Source: an uncultured Eubacteriales bacterium
Lineage (GTDB): Bacteria > Bacillota > Clostridia > Christensenellales > CAG-314
Reading direction: 5' to 3'
DNA length: 64,000 nt
Assembly (NCBI GenBank): GCA_900544545.1
Contig: UQVY01000007.1
Location: 32,294 to 96,293 of the forward strand
Below, one piece after another: positions 1 to 8,725 of the stretch (positions within the stretch are counted from its first letter, which is position 1; each line of letters starts with the position of its first letter). The translations under genes were made by a program, and so were the position numbers. The notes under the pieces are model-generated. The model saw nothing but the letters and a program-made list of their open reading frames with translations. It was not told the DNA's origin and did not search any database.

Positions 1-2
1 TG

Positions 3-164
3 CCCAATCTTTCTCCTCTTTCGGTGCGGAAGAAATATCTGCTTTACGACGGAAAGACGGGCGTGGATTCGGACGCTGCGGAGGGGCTGAGAATTCTCGG
101 CAAGCAGATGGAAGAGATCGGTTACGAGGTATTCGTCGGACGAGGCGATTTTTCCGAAAAGTAG
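3..164 (+). CDS. Unidentified protein, C-terminal fragment
   Basis: An open frame enters from the left edge and ends at TAG 162-164. About 53 residues are visible, with a basic patch near the start and an acidic/aromatic end (GYEVFVGRGDFSEK). Codon use resembles the genes that follow and it lies in the same direction as the nitrogenase-like cluster, so it may be an upstream member of that cluster. No family motif is visible and I do not assign a function. The real start lies outside the window. Confidence 0.55.
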   Translation, partial: PNLSPLSVRKKYLLYDGKTGVDSDAAEGLRILGKQMEEIGYEVFVGRGDFSEK

Positions 165-305
165 CCTGAAAAGCTGAGAAAATCAGCCGAAAAAACAAGA
201 AAAACAATCGAAAGTAGCTATAAGACAGCCGAAAACAGCGGAATAATTATACAAAAGATAAGAAATTATCCGAAAACAGCGATAAACACAACCTTAAAAC
301 AGCGG
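165..305. repeat. Decayed short tandem repeats upstream of the nitrogenase-like cluster
   Basis: The gap is built from imperfect copies of a short A-rich unit. CCGAAAACAGCG occurs at about 228 and 270, and related AAAACAGCGGG and AATCAGCCGAAAA blocks lie between and around them. It ends just before the GGAGG ribosome binding site of the next gene. No clear promoter is seen. Confidence 0.5.
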
Positions 306-328
306 GATTTCCGAGGAGGTAACCGAAA

Positions 329-1093
329 ATGATAAGAATAGCCGTTTACGGTAAAGGCGGAATAGGAAAATCCACGACCGTTTCCAATCTTTCGGCTGCC
401 ATAGCCGAGCGAGGACTTAAAGTGATGCAGATAGGCTGCGATCCCAAGGCGGATTCCACGGTCAATCTTCTTCACGGCGCGAAGATACGGACGGCTCTCG
501 AGCTTATAAGGGAGAAGAAGAACGATTTTTCTCTTGCGGAAATGACGGGTATAGGCTTCAACGGCGTGGTTTGCGCGGAGGCGGGCGGTCCCGTTCCCGG
601 GCAGGGCTGCGCGGGCAGAGGAATAATAGCCGCTCTCGAAAAGCTCGAAGAAAAGGGCGCGTATGATGTTTATAAACCCGACGTGGTTTTTTACGACGTT
701 CTGGGCGACGTGGTTTGCGGAGGTTTCGCGATGCCGATGAGAGCGGGTTACGCGGAGAAGGTCTTTATAATAACCTCGGGCGAAAATATGGCTATCCACG
801 CCGCCGCCAACATAGCCGTCGCCGTAGATAATTTCAAGGGGCGCGGATACGCTTCGCTCGGCGGTCTTATATTGAACAGAAGGAACGTCCGTAACGAAGA
901 GGAGAAGGTCGCGGAGCTTGCGGCGGACATAAATTCTTCGGTCGTGGGAAGTCTGTCTTTCAGCGAAACCGTTCAGGCTGCCGACGAAATGAAAAAGACC
1001 GTAATAGAAGCTTTTCCCGAAAGTCCTATGGCTCACGAATATAGAGTTCTTGCCGCGAGTCTTCTGAAGATATGCGGGGTAGAGTTATGCTGA
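329..1093 (+). CDS. NifH-like nitrogenase iron protein (ATPase)
   Basis: The 254-residue product is a NifH/BchL-family protein, a P-loop ATPase whose dimer holds one [4Fe-4S] cluster and passes electrons one at a time to a partner. Visible are the Walker A loop GKGGIGKST (8-16), CDPKADST (37-44), the cluster ligands Cys94 in GQGCAGRG and Cys130 in the NifH signature [14 protein letters not shown], and switch regions between them. A GAGGAGG ribosome binding site precedes ATG 329. It is slightly short for NifH (usually 270-295). The next gene overlaps its stop, so the two are translationally coupled. Its component 1 partners are divergent, so dinitrogen reduction is unlikely; reduction of a tetrapyrrole or another small molecule is more plausible. 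Family assignment is strong, substrate unknown. Confidence 0.9.
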   Translation: MIRIAVYGKGGIGKSTTVSNLSAAIAERGLKVMQIGCDPKADSTVNLLHGAKIRTALELIREKKNDFSLAEMTGIGFNGVVCAEAGGPVPGQGCAGRGIIAALEKLEEKGAYDVYKPDVVFYDVLGDVVCGGFAMPMRAGYAEKVFIITSGENMAIHAAANIAVAVDNFKGRGYASLGGLILNRRNVRNEEEKVAELAADINSSVVGSLSFSETVQAADEMKKTVIEAFPESPMAHEYRVLAASLLKICGVELC

Positions 1094-2400
1094 AAAGACT
1101 CGGAAAACCGAGAATTCCCGACGCGGTGAAGATATGCGAGGCGAATTTTCCTTTGCCATTTGCTTCGGGGCTTGAATATTCCGCTCCCGCACGCGGAGTT
1201 TTCAACATCGTCCATACGGGAATGCTCATTCCCGAAATTCACGAGATTTTCGTGTGCGCTCAGGGCTGTCTCCGCGGAGTAGTCTTGACCGCCGCCGAAA
1301 TGGGCGCGCAGGAGAGATTTTCGACCGTTACGGTTCGGGAAAACAACGTTCTCGACGGCGATATGGAGGAGCTTCTCATCGAAGGCGTCGCGGACATTCT
1401 GACGAGGCTTCCGGAATTGCCGCCCGCCGTACTCGTATATACGAGCTGTATCCATCATTTTATGGGCTGCGATCTGAATTACTGCTACGACGAGCTGAAA
1501 AAACGCTTCCCGACCGTGGAATTCGTCGACTGCTATATGAATCCGATTATGCGCAAGAGCGGACTTACTCCCGACCAGATTATGCGTAAGCAGCTCTACG
1601 GGCTTTTGACTCCCCGCGAATCCGACGGCGGAATAAACGTCCTCGGGAATAATTATTCGACCGACGACGAAAGCGACCTCGTCGAAATAATAAGGAAGTC
1701 GAAGAGACCTTTCCGCGAAGTTACGAGGTGCGGGAGCTATTCCGAGTATAAGGAAATGGCAGGAAGCTCTCTCGACCTGACCTATAATTCCGCTGCGATT
1801 GCGGCGGGAGAAGCTCTCGGGGAGCGGCTCGGAATCAGGCATCTTCATCTTCCCTTCAGTTTTTCCGAAAACAAGATAATCGGAAATCTCTCCCGTCTTG
1901 CAAGCGAGTTGAACGTGGATTACGATTTTTCCGCGAAGAAGGAAAAGGCTCTCGACGTTCTCTCCCTTGCTAAAAAAGAGATAGGAGAGAGGTCGATAGC
2001 CGTGGATTATACGGCGGTTCTCGCGCCGCTAAGCCTCATAAAGCTTCTTTCCGAAAACGGTTTTAACGTGCGGAGGCTCTATGCGGACTCGTTTATGCCC
2101 GACGAAAAGGAGGAATTCGATTGGATAGTGCGGAACCTTCCCGAGCTTGAGATTTTCCCGACCGTCCGTCCGGAGATGCGCGTAGCCGAAAGGAACGAAG
2201 CGGATTTTCTCGCGATAGGTCAGAAAGCCGCCTATTTCACCGGTACGAAAAACTTCGTGAACATCGTCGAAAGCGCGGGAATGTACGGCTTTTATTCGAT
2301 AGAAAAGCTTGCTCGGCTTATGACCGATGCTCAGAGGAACGAAAAGGAAGCCGAGACTTCCATTCAGCAAAAGGGCTGGGGGTGCAATTGCTGCCTATGA
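1087..2400 (+). CDS. Nitrogenase component 1-like protein (NifD/NifE-type)
   Basis: This 437-residue protein belongs to the nitrogenase component 1 / oxidoreductase superfamily and should be the alpha-like subunit that accepts electrons from the NifH-like ATPase. Cysteines that may hold a metal cluster are C57 and C61 (VCAQGC), C121 and C128 ([10 protein letters not shown]) and C133. The protein ends in GWGCNCCL, an unusual CxCC tail. A NifD-style GPxGC motif is not seen. I chose ATG 1087, which overlaps the nifH-like TGA (1091-1093); an in-frame ATG at 1072 lacks a good ribosome binding site. The downstream gene starts at an ATGA overlap with this stop, so all three are one operon. Substrate and cofactor are unknown. 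Confidence 0.82.
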   Translation: MLKRLGKPRIPDAVKICEANFPLPFASGLEYSAPARGVFNIVHTGMLIPEIHEIFVCAQGCLRGVVLTAAEMGAQERFSTVTVRENNVLDGDMEELLIEGVADILTRLPELPPAVLVYTSCIHHFMGCDLNYCYDELKKRFPTVEFVDCYMNPIMRKSGLTPDQIMRKQLYGLLTPRESDGGINVLGNNYSTDDESDLVEIIRKSKRPFREVTRCGSYSEYKEMAGSSLDLTYNSAAIAAGEALGERLGIRHLHLPFSFSENKIIGNLSRLASELNVDYDFSAKKEKALDVLSLAKKEIGERSIAVDYTAVLAPLSLIKLLSENGFNVRRLYADSFMPDEKEEFDWIVRNLPELEIFPTVRPEMRVAERNEADFLAIGQKAAYFTGTKNFVNIVESAGMYGFYSIEKLARLMTDAQRNEKEAETSIQQKGWGCNCCL

Positions 2401-3635
2401 AACAGACTCAGAAGATAATTTCGACCTACACTTCAGACGTTTCGGGCGTATGTTCCGCGCTTTACGAGTTTGGCGGAATGACCGTTATGCACGACGCCTC
2501 GGGCTGCAATTCCACCTACAACACGCACGACGAGCCTCGCTGGTACGATTCCGAAAGCCTTGTTTTCGTCTCCGGTCTGACCGAAATTCAGGCAGTGACG
2601 GGCGACGACGAGAAGCTTATCTCGGACGTAACCGACGCCGCGCGGGAGCTTAAACCGCGTTTTATCGCGATAGCCGGTTCGCCGATTCCGATGATGACGG
2701 GCTGTGATATTCCCGCGATAGCGCGCGAAATCGAGGCTCGCACGGGCATTCCGTCCTTCGGTTTTAATACCGACGGTATGCACTCCTACGTCGTCGGCGC
2801 GGGCGAAGCTCTTGCCGCCTATCTGGGTAGATTTGTAAGTAATCGCGAAAAGGTTTGCCGTGGAGTTAATATTCTCGGCGTAACTCCCGTTGATTTTTCG
2901 GTGAACGGCTCTGTCGGGAGTATGAAACGCTTCTTTTCCGAAGGCGGTTTTGAGGTGATTTCGGCGGTCGCGATGGGGAGTTCGCCCGACGAGATTGCGC
3001 GGGCTGCCTCCGCCGAGGTGAATTTCGTGGTTTCGTCGGTTGGTCTTGACGCCGCGGAGCTGCTTTTCAAGCGGTTCGGGACGCCCTACGTGGTCGGTTT
3101 GCCCGTCGGAGAGTTCGGAAAAATTCTACTTTCCGAGGCGGAAAAAACCCTTAAAACGGGCGAAAGTCGCATAGCCTTCGACTTTTTGAACGGAGCGGAC
3201 AGCCTAAATTCCCGTTCCGTTGGCTCCGAAAATCATGCGGATTTTTGTGGAAGCGGTGTGAATATCGTCTCTGATAATAGTGAAAATTACAAGGATTTTT
3301 TGTCTGCTAACGGTAAAAACGACCTTTTCATTATCGGAGAAAGCGTAACTTCCCGTTCTCTTGCGGCTGCGATTGCGCTGAAATACAGGCGTTTTGCCCG
3401 CGTAATTTGTCCGCTCGAGAGGTCTAAGGGGCTGCTTTCCGCGTCGGATTTCGCGCTTTCCGACGAAGAGGCGACCGAAAATCTCCTTAAAACGACCGCC
3501 CGCGCTATAATTGCCGACCCGCTCTATAAGCCAATTATTCCTGAAAATTCTCGCTTTTATCCCCTCCCGCACGAAGGCTTTTCCGGGCGTCTTTTCCGCA
3601 AAAAAATCCCCGATCTGATCGCCCGCGGAGTCTGA
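2397..3635 (+). CDS. Nitrogenase component 1-like protein (NifK/NifN-type)
   Basis: The 412-residue product is the second component 1-like subunit and probably pairs with the preceding protein as a heterodimer or heterotetramer. The N-terminal motif MHDASGCNSTYNTHDEPRW (31-49) corresponds to the HG-x-GC region that carries a P-cluster cysteine in NifK. C19, C37 and C103 (MMTGCD) are candidate ligands, but the spacing differs from true NifK. ATG 2397 overlaps the upstream TGA (2398-2400). A GTG at 2382 is possible but less likely. The second half becomes locally AT-richer and less conserved-looking. No NifB, NifE/N or homocitrate synthase genes are in the window. Confidence 0.8.
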   Translation: MKQTQKIISTYTSDVSGVCSALYEFGGMTVMHDASGCNSTYNTHDEPRWYDSESLVFVSGLTEIQAVTGDDEKLISDVTDAARELKPRFIAIAGSPIPMMTGCDIPAIAREIEARTGIPSFGFNTDGMHSYVVGAGEALAAYLGRFVSNREKVCRGVNILGVTPVDFSVNGSVGSMKRFFSEGGFEVISAVAMGSSPDEIARAASAEVNFVVSSVGLDAAELLFKRFGTPYVVGLPVGEFGKILLSEAEKTLKTGESRIAFDFLNGADSLNSRSVGSENHADFCGSGVNIVSDNSENYKDFLSANGKNDLFIIGESVTSRSLAAAIALKYRRFARVICPLERSKGLLSASDFALSDEEATENLLKTTARAIIADPLYKPIIPENSRFYPLPHEGFSGRLFRKKIPDLIARGV

Positions 3636-3639
3636 ATTC

Positions 3640-3835
3640 TCATTTCGAAACTCCGACTTTGCCCCGAAAATCTCAAATTTCCATCGAAATTTTGAATTTT
3701 CTTAAAAATCCTCAGTTTCCCTCATCCCGAAAGTCTGAATTTTTCCCGGAAAATCTCAGACTTTCCCAAAAATCTCAGTTTTTCCCTCGAAAATCTTGAG
3801 AAAAATCGTTGGAAAACTGGCCAAAAATGCGAAAA
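3640..3835. repeat. Decayed tandem repeats after the nitrogenase-like operon
   Basis: About seven imperfect copies of a 20-30 bp unit resembling AAAATCTCAGTTTTTCCC follow the stop of the third nitrogenase-like gene. Copies are out of register and mutated. No terminator with a clear T tract is seen. The remainder of the gap to 4067 is AT-rich and holds an inverted repeat and a weak promoter. Confidence 0.55.
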
Positions 3836-3954
3836 AATCACGAATTTTGCGTTAACTCCCGATTAACTCACGATTAAATAATGAAATAACAAGCCAATTT
3901 ATTCTCGAATAACGCTAAAATCGACCGTCCAGATTTTCACAAAAGAATCAAAGA

Positions 3955-3989
3955 ATGTGTTTGATTCGTGTAAGCTTAACACATACAAA
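3955..3989 (+). promoter_or_regulatory. Inverted repeat overlapping a weak promoter
   Basis: ATGTGTT (3955-3961) and AACACAT (3978-3984) form a perfect 7-bp inverted repeat with a 16-base spacer. It overlaps a weak promoter-like pair, TTGATT (3961-3966) and TACAAA (3984-3989), 17 bases apart. The position upstream of the binding-protein gene makes it a candidate operator, for example for a metal-responsive repressor. This is inference from symmetry alone. Confidence 0.35.
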
Positions 3990-4067
3990 AACCGCTAAAA
4001 AACGCCTGAAAAAAGACGTTTTAAAGATAAAAATTTTGCCTTTATGGCGAGAAAAGGAGAAGAAACA

Positions 4068-5177
4068 ATGAAAAAATTTGCAGTTTTACTTATGCTTGTG
4101 TGCCTTGTCACGGCACTTTGCGCTTGTCCGAACGGTAGGACCGACGACCTCGACACGATTACCGTAGTCGACCACGACGGCAACACCGTTACCCTTCCGA
4201 AAGAGATTAAAAAAATAGTAGTAGCGGATATTTTCCCGCTTCCGTCCGTTCTTGCGGTGTTTTTCGACTCGGCGGATAAGCTTGTCGGCATAGCTCCGAC
4301 GAGCATGGCGGCGGCAAAAAACAGCCTTCTTTCCGAACTTTATCCCGAAATTCTCAACGCAAAAACCGACTTTATGCAGGGCTCGACCGTCAACACGGAG
4401 GAGCTTGCGAAGCTCGAACCGGACGTCGTTTTTTACAGCGCGGGCAACGCTCAACAGGGCGAAAACCTCAGAAACGCGGGCTTTAACGCGGTTGCGATAT
4501 CCGCGAACAAGTGGGGCTATAATGCGATCGAGACGCTCAATCAGTGGATAGATTTGCTCTCGCAGATGTTCCCCGCGAGCAAGGACAGGGCGGCGATTGC
4601 GCAGCGGGCGAGCAACGAGGCCTACACGCTGGTTTCGGAAAGAGTGGGTAATCTTAAAGATGAAGAAAAAAAGAATGCTTTCTTTATTTTTCAGTGTAAC
4701 GAAAGTACGATTCTGACTTCCGGAAAGAACTTTTTCGGGCAATGGTGGGCTGATGCGATGGGAGCTAATAACGTTGCGGAAGAGCTTACCAAGGACAATT
4801 CCGTGGCTGTCAACCTCGAGCAGGTAATAAAGTGGAATCCCGACGTAATCTTTATCACGAACTTCACACCCGTTCAACCTAATGACCTTTACACAAACGC
4901 AATCGGAAATTATGATTGGTCTGCTATTTCTGCCATTATTTCCCATCAAGTCTATAAAATGCCGCTCGGGATGTACAGGAGCTATACGCCGGGAATCGAT
5001 ACGCCCGTAACGCTGCTGTGGTTCGCGAAAACGGTTTATCCGGAGCTTTTTGAGGATATCGACGTAATCGAGGAGGTTATCGCCTACTATGACGAGGTGT
5101 TCGGAATCGAGCTTACCGAAGAGCAGGCGAAAGGTATTTTCGCTCCGTCGGGTAATGCTGGCATAATAGATTATTAA
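4068..5177 (+). CDS. ABC transporter substrate-binding lipoprotein, FecB/BtuF-like
   Basis: This 369-residue lipoprotein has a lysine-start signal peptide and a lipobox LCAC with the lipidated Cys near residue 19. The body matches the class III periplasmic binding fold of iron-siderophore, haem and cobalamin systems: an opening strand ITVVDHDGNTVTLP, a region TEELAKLEPDVVFYSAG, and a second lobe with WNPDVIFITNF. ATG 4068 has AAAGGAG seven bases upstream, so I prefer it to the ATG at 4044. No permease or ATPase follows, so it would need partners elsewhere or upstream of the window. Its place beside the nitrogenase-like genes suggests delivery of a metal, corrinoid or related tetrapyrrole to that system. 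Confidence 0.82.
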   Translation: MKKFAVLLMLVCLVTALCACPNGRTDDLDTITVVDHDGNTVTLPKEIKKIVVADIFPLPSVLAVFFDSADKLVGIAPTSMAAAKNSLLSELYPEILNAKTDFMQGSTVNTEELAKLEPDVVFYSAGNAQQGENLRNAGFNAVAISANKWGYNAIETLNQWIDLLSQMFPASKDRAAIAQRASNEAYTLVSERVGNLKDEEKKNAFFIFQCNESTILTSGKNFFGQWWADAMGANNVAEELTKDNSVAVNLEQVIKWNPDVIFITNFTPVQPNDLYTNAIGNYDWSAISAIISHQVYKMPLGMYRSYTPGIDTPVTLLWFAKTVYPELFEDIDVIEEVIAYYDEVFGIELTEEQAKGIFAPSGNAGIIDY

Positions 5178-5314
5178 GTCTTATCCTTAATGTAGGTATA
5201 AACTATCGTCAGGCAACGCAGGGAGAATAGATTGCTAAGAAGCAAAATTTACTGAGAAGTTGCGGGGCTTGGCGATTGAGAATCGTTACAGAATTGAGTT
5301 TTAAGAGGTGAATT

Positions 5315-6523
5315 ATGGGACTTAACGACGCACCTTCCGCCGAAAGAGTTCATATAGGCTTTTTCGGCCTCAGAAACGCAGGCAAATCCAGCCTCGTCAA
5401 CGCCGTTACCGGGCAGAATCTTTCGCTCGTTTCGGAAATCAAGGGCACTACGACCGACCCCGTTCAGAAAACTATGGAGCTTCTTCCGATAGGTCCGGTG
5501 GTCGTTATCGATACCCCCGGCACGGACGACGAAGGTTCGCTCGGTGAAATGAGAGTCGCGCGGGCAAGACGAATGCTCGACAAAACCGATATCGCGGTAC
5601 TCGTCGCCGACGCGTCCCTCGGAATTACGACGGGCGACAGGGAGCTCATAGACGCCTTTAAAGCGGCGTCGGTTCCCTTCGTTATCGCGTTCAATAAGTG
5701 CGACCTTCTCGGAAACATTCCCGAACACGCGGAAAACGAGATTTACGTCAGCGCGCTCAGAGGAACGAACGTTTACGAGCTTAAAGAGCTTATCGGAAAA
5801 ACGGCGGGAATAAAGACTGAGGAAAAACGGCTCATCGGCGACCTTATTTCACCGAAAGACGTCGTGGTTCTCGTTACGCCCATAGACGCGGCGGCTCCCA
5901 AGGGAAGAATGATTCTCCCGCAGCAGCAGACGATAAGGGATATTCTCGATTCGGACGCGATAAACGTCGTCGTTAAGGAAACCGAACTCGCGGACGCGCT
6001 CGGAATGCTCGGCGACAGAGTGAAAATGGTCGTAACCGATTCGCAGGCCTTCGGGAAGGTCAGTCGGGAAACGCCCGAGAATATCACGCTCACGTCGTTT
6101 TCGATACTTTTTGCGCGCTACAAAGGCGAACTGAGAGAAGCCGTGAAAGGTGCGGCGACCTTAAAGAAACTTAGGGACGGCGACAAGGTTCTGATTTCCG
6201 AGGGCTGCACGCACCACAGACAATGCGGGGACATCGGCACGGTCAAGCTTCCGAACTGGATTCTCGGTTACACGGGAAAGAAGATAGAGTTCGGATTCAC
6301 TTCGGGCGGGAGCTTCCCCGACGACCTTTCGGAATACGCGCTCGTCGTGCATTGCGGGGCGTGTATGCTCAACGAAAGAGAGATGCGTTCCCGCATAGAA
6401 AAAGCCGGACGCGCGGGCGTACCCATAACCAACTACGGGATAACGATCGCGATGATTCACGGAATCCTCAGGCGGTCGCTTTCTCCCTTCCCCGAACTCG
6501 TTTCGGAATTCTTCGGGGATTAA
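5315..6523 (+). CDS. hydF: [FeFe]-hydrogenase H-cluster maturation GTPase HydF
   Basis: HydF is the scaffold on which HydE and HydG build the 2Fe subcluster before transfer to hydrogenase. The 402-residue protein shows the G domain (P-loop GLRNAGKSS 18-25, G3 DTPG 66-69, NKCD), a dimerisation region, and the cluster-binding motif C298-x-H300 followed after 45 residues by H346-C347-GA-C350. That is the diagnostic CxH...HCxxC pattern. A GAGGTG ribosome binding site precedes ATG 5315. HydE, HydG and the hydrogenase are not in the window. The 137-base gap before it holds nothing obvious, so co-transcription with the binding protein is uncertain. Confidence 0.95.
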   Translation: MGLNDAPSAERVHIGFFGLRNAGKSSLVNAVTGQNLSLVSEIKGTTTDPVQKTMELLPIGPVVVIDTPGTDDEGSLGEMRVARARRMLDKTDIAVLVADASLGITTGDRELIDAFKAASVPFVIAFNKCDLLGNIPEHAENEIYVSALRGTNVYELKELIGKTAGIKTEEKRLIGDLISPKDVVVLVTPIDAAAPKGRMILPQQQTIRDILDSDAINVVVKETELADALGMLGDRVKMVVTDSQAFGKVSRETPENITLTSFSILFARYKGELREAVKGAATLKKLRDGDKVLISEGCTHHRQCGDIGTVKLPNWILGYTGKKIEFGFTSGGSFPDDLSEYALVVHCGACMLNEREMRSRIEKAGRAGVPITNYGITIAMIHGILRRSLSPFPELVSEFFGD

Positions 6524-6542
6524 ACCCAAATACAAAAACGCA

Positions 6543-6571
6543 GGGACGGCTGTATAAGTCGTCTCTTTTTT
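6543..6571 (+). terminator. Rho-independent terminator of hydF
   Basis: GGGACGGCT (6543-6551) pairs with AGTCGTCTC (6557-6565) over nine positions including two G-U pairs, and a run of T follows (6566-6571). Confidence 0.85.
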
Positions 6572-6595
6572 GTATATTTATGCGTGCTTTGAGCG

Positions 6596-6740
6596 GACGG
6601 GAGAGGAGATTCGGAAAAAGAAAAATCGTGAGGATTGTTCGCGGATTCGGGAAAAGAAAAATCGGGAAGTCGCTTACGGATCAGGAAAGAAAATTTGAGA
6701 GGTCGCTTATGGATTGGGGAAAAAAGGTTTTGCGATTTTT
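6596..6740. repeat. Decayed tandem repeats between hydF and the MarR gene
   Basis: About four imperfect copies of a unit of roughly 30 bp are recognisable by GATTCGGGAAAAGAAAAATCG-like blocks, drifting to TCGCTTATGGATTGGGG. They lie between the hydF terminator and the MarR promoter and carry no convincing coding frame. Confidence 0.5.
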
Positions 6741-6754
6741 CGCTTGACATTTGC

Positions 6755-6783
6755 TTGACAAAAGTCCGAAATCGTACTATAAT
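6755..6783 (+). promoter_or_regulatory. Strong sigma-A promoter for marR-MATE
   Basis: TTGACA (6755-6760) and TATAAT (6778-6783) are both consensus and separated by 17 bases. A second TTGACA lies at 6744-6749. Transcription would start near 6790, shortly before the MarR ribosome binding site, so self-repression by the regulator at this site is plausible. Confidence 0.9.
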
Positions 6784-6813
6784 GGGCAGGCTGCTTTCAG
6801 TCGGGAGGTAATT

Positions 6814-7287
6814 ATGGAATCTTTCGTTTCGCGCGAGATGAGGAGATACAACTCGCTTATTGGCGGAATCAACGCGGTTTATCACGAGGCAAGCGTGGCT
6901 CTCGGAGTTTCGGACAGCACGATGATGGTGTTTTACGCGGTGTGCAACGAGGGGGACAAATGCTCCCTCAAAAACGTGAGGATAAGCTCGGGACTCCCCA
7001 AACAGACCGTCAATTCCTGCATAAGGAACCTCGAAAAACGCGAACTCGTTTATCTTCGGGCAAAGGACGGTAAGAGCAAGACGGTCTTTCTTACCGAGAA
7101 AGGAACGGAATTCGCGAAGAAAACCGTCGTAAGAATCATTCAGGCAGAAAACGCCGTCTTTTCGGGCTGGGAGAAAAGGGACGTCGAGACTTATCTCGCC
7201 CTGACGGAAAGATTTTTAAACGATTTCAAGGAGAAAACGTCCGCCTTTACGAGAGAAAAGCCCGAGCGGACGGAGGAAAAAATATGA
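6814..7287 (+). CDS. MarR-family transcriptional regulator
   Basis: The 157-residue protein has the MarR winged-helix layout: an N-terminal dimerisation helix, recognition segment VRISSGLPKQTVNSCIRNLE, wing residues around RAKDGKSKTVFLTEKG, and a C-terminal helix. GGGAGG sits seven bases before ATG 6814; an in-frame upstream start lacks such a site and overlaps the promoter. The stop overlaps the ATG of the MATE transporter (ATGA), so the pair is an operon in which the regulator most likely controls the pump. The ligand is unknown. Confidence 0.9.
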   Translation: MESFVSREMRRYNSLIGGINAVYHEASVALGVSDSTMMVFYAVCNEGDKCSLKNVRISSGLPKQTVNSCIRNLEKRELVYLRAKDGKSKTVFLTEKGTEFAKKTVVRIIQAENAVFSGWEKRDVETYLALTERFLNDFKEKTSAFTREKPERTEEKI

Positions 7288-8609
7288 TCAGACTTTCGGA
7301 TCACTTTACTTTCGGCAAGCTTATGAGATTTACGCTGCCGTCGATTATAATGGTGGTGTTCACTTCGATTTACAGCATAGTGGACGGCTTTTTCGTGTCG
7401 AATTTCGTCGGAAAAACCGCATTTGCCGCGGTCAATTTCGCTATGCCGCTTCTTATGATACTTGGCTGCGTGGGATTTATGTTCGGAACGGGCGGAAGCG
7501 CGCTGATATCCAAATTCCTCGGCGAAGGAAAATCCGAAAAAGCAAACGAGACCTTCTCCTTCGTGGTTTACGCGGCGGCGGCTTCGGGTACTTTGCTTGC
7601 CGTACTCGGGGAAATCTTCGTAAGTCCGATTCTCTCACTTATGGGGGCGGAGGGCGAGCTTCTCGAACAAGCGACGCTTTACAGCCGCATATATCTTATC
7701 GGACTTCCGTTTTACGTTCTTCAATTCGAATTTCAGTGCCTTTTCGTTACTGCGGAAAAACCGAAAATCGGACTTTTCGTAACGCTGGCTTCGGGATTCG
7801 CGAATATGATCCTCGACGCGGTTTTCGTTATGGTATTCGAATGGAAAGTAGCGGGAGCTGCCGTCGCGACGGTCGTAAGTATGCTTGTCGGCGGAATAAT
7901 CCCTCTGTTTTACTTCGGACGGAAAAACAGGAGCCTTCTGAAACTTACCAGATGCGGATTCGATAAATCCGTGCTTTTCAAGACCTGCACGAACGGCTCG
8001 TCGGAATTCCTGAGCAACGTTTCGACTTCGCTCGTAAGTATGCTCTATAACCTTCAGCTTATGAAATACGCGGGAGAGGACGGAGTTTCGGCTTACGGAG
8101 TGCTTATGTACGTCGCGATGATCTTTCAGGCGATATTCATAGGCTATTCGGTGGGAGCCGCGCCCGTAGTCGGGTATAACTTCGGCGCGCAGAACAAAGA
8201 GGAACTTCGGAACGTCCTCAGAAGAAGCCTCGTCATAATCGGAATAGCCGCGTTTCTTATGTTCGGCGCGGGAGAGCTTTTGTCGCGTCCGCTGGCTATG
8301 CTTTTCGTGGGATACGACGCCGCGCTTATGGAGATGACCGACCACGCCTTCAGGATATTCTCCTTCTCATTCCTTATGTGCGGATTCACGATTTATACGT
8401 CGTCCTTTTTCACCGCGCTCAACGACGGACTTATCTCCGCGCTCGTTTCGATTCTGAGGACGCTCGTTTTTCAGGTGATATGCGTGATCGTTTTTCCGCT
8501 TATCTGGAAGCTCGACGGAATATGGATTTCCATCGTCGCGGCGGAGGTTATGGCAATCGTATTTTCGTTCGTATTCCTGAAAATCAAGCGCGGAAAGTAC
8601 GGGTATTGA
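7284..8609 (+). CDS. MATE-family multidrug/Na+ antiporter
   Basis: This 441-residue membrane protein has about twelve hydrophobic segments in two homologous halves. The opening FTLPSIIMVVFTSIYSIVDG and the repeat AAPVVGYNFGAQN are typical MATE motifs. MATE proteins export cationic drugs or metabolites in exchange for sodium or protons. It starts at the ATGA overlap with the MarR gene and ends before a strong terminator. The substrate cannot be told from sequence. Confidence 0.92.
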   Translation: MIRLSDHFTFGKLMRFTLPSIIMVVFTSIYSIVDGFFVSNFVGKTAFAAVNFAMPLLMILGCVGFMFGTGGSALISKFLGEGKSEKANETFSFVVYAAAASGTLLAVLGEIFVSPILSLMGAEGELLEQATLYSRIYLIGLPFYVLQFEFQCLFVTAEKPKIGLFVTLASGFANMILDAVFVMVFEWKVAGAAVATVVSMLVGGIIPLFYFGRKNRSLLKLTRCGFDKSVLFKTCTNGSSEFLSNVSTSLVSMLYNLQLMKYAGEDGVSAYGVLMYVAMIFQAIFIGYSVGAAPVVGYNFGAQNKEELRNVLRRSLVIIGIAAFLMFGAGELLSRPLAMLFVGYDAALMEMTDHAFRIFSFSFLMCGFTIYTSSFFTALNDGLISALVSILRTLVFQVICVIVFPLIWKLDGIWISIVAAEVMAIVFSFVFLKIKRGKYGY

Positions 8610-8624
8610 GGACGAAAATCCGAC

Positions 8625-8720
8625 CGTAATTCGCGTTTTACGGCAAATCAAAGCAGTTTATAACGGATTAAAGCCGTTTATGATCGCGTTTTATAAGCAA
8701 ATTAAAGCCCTTTATAATCG
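8625..8720. repeat. Decayed tandem repeats after the MATE gene
   Basis: Three to four imperfect copies of a 25-30 bp unit occur with cores like TTTATAACGGATTAAAGCCG and TTTATAAGCAAATTAAAGCCC. They sit between the MATE stop and its terminator. Confidence 0.5.
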
Positions 8721-8725
8721 GGACG

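Noticed and set aside
329..3635. A true dinitrogen-fixing nif cluster.
   Set aside because: Component 1 cysteines do not match NifD/NifK, and nifB, nifE, nifN and nifV are absent from the visible context.
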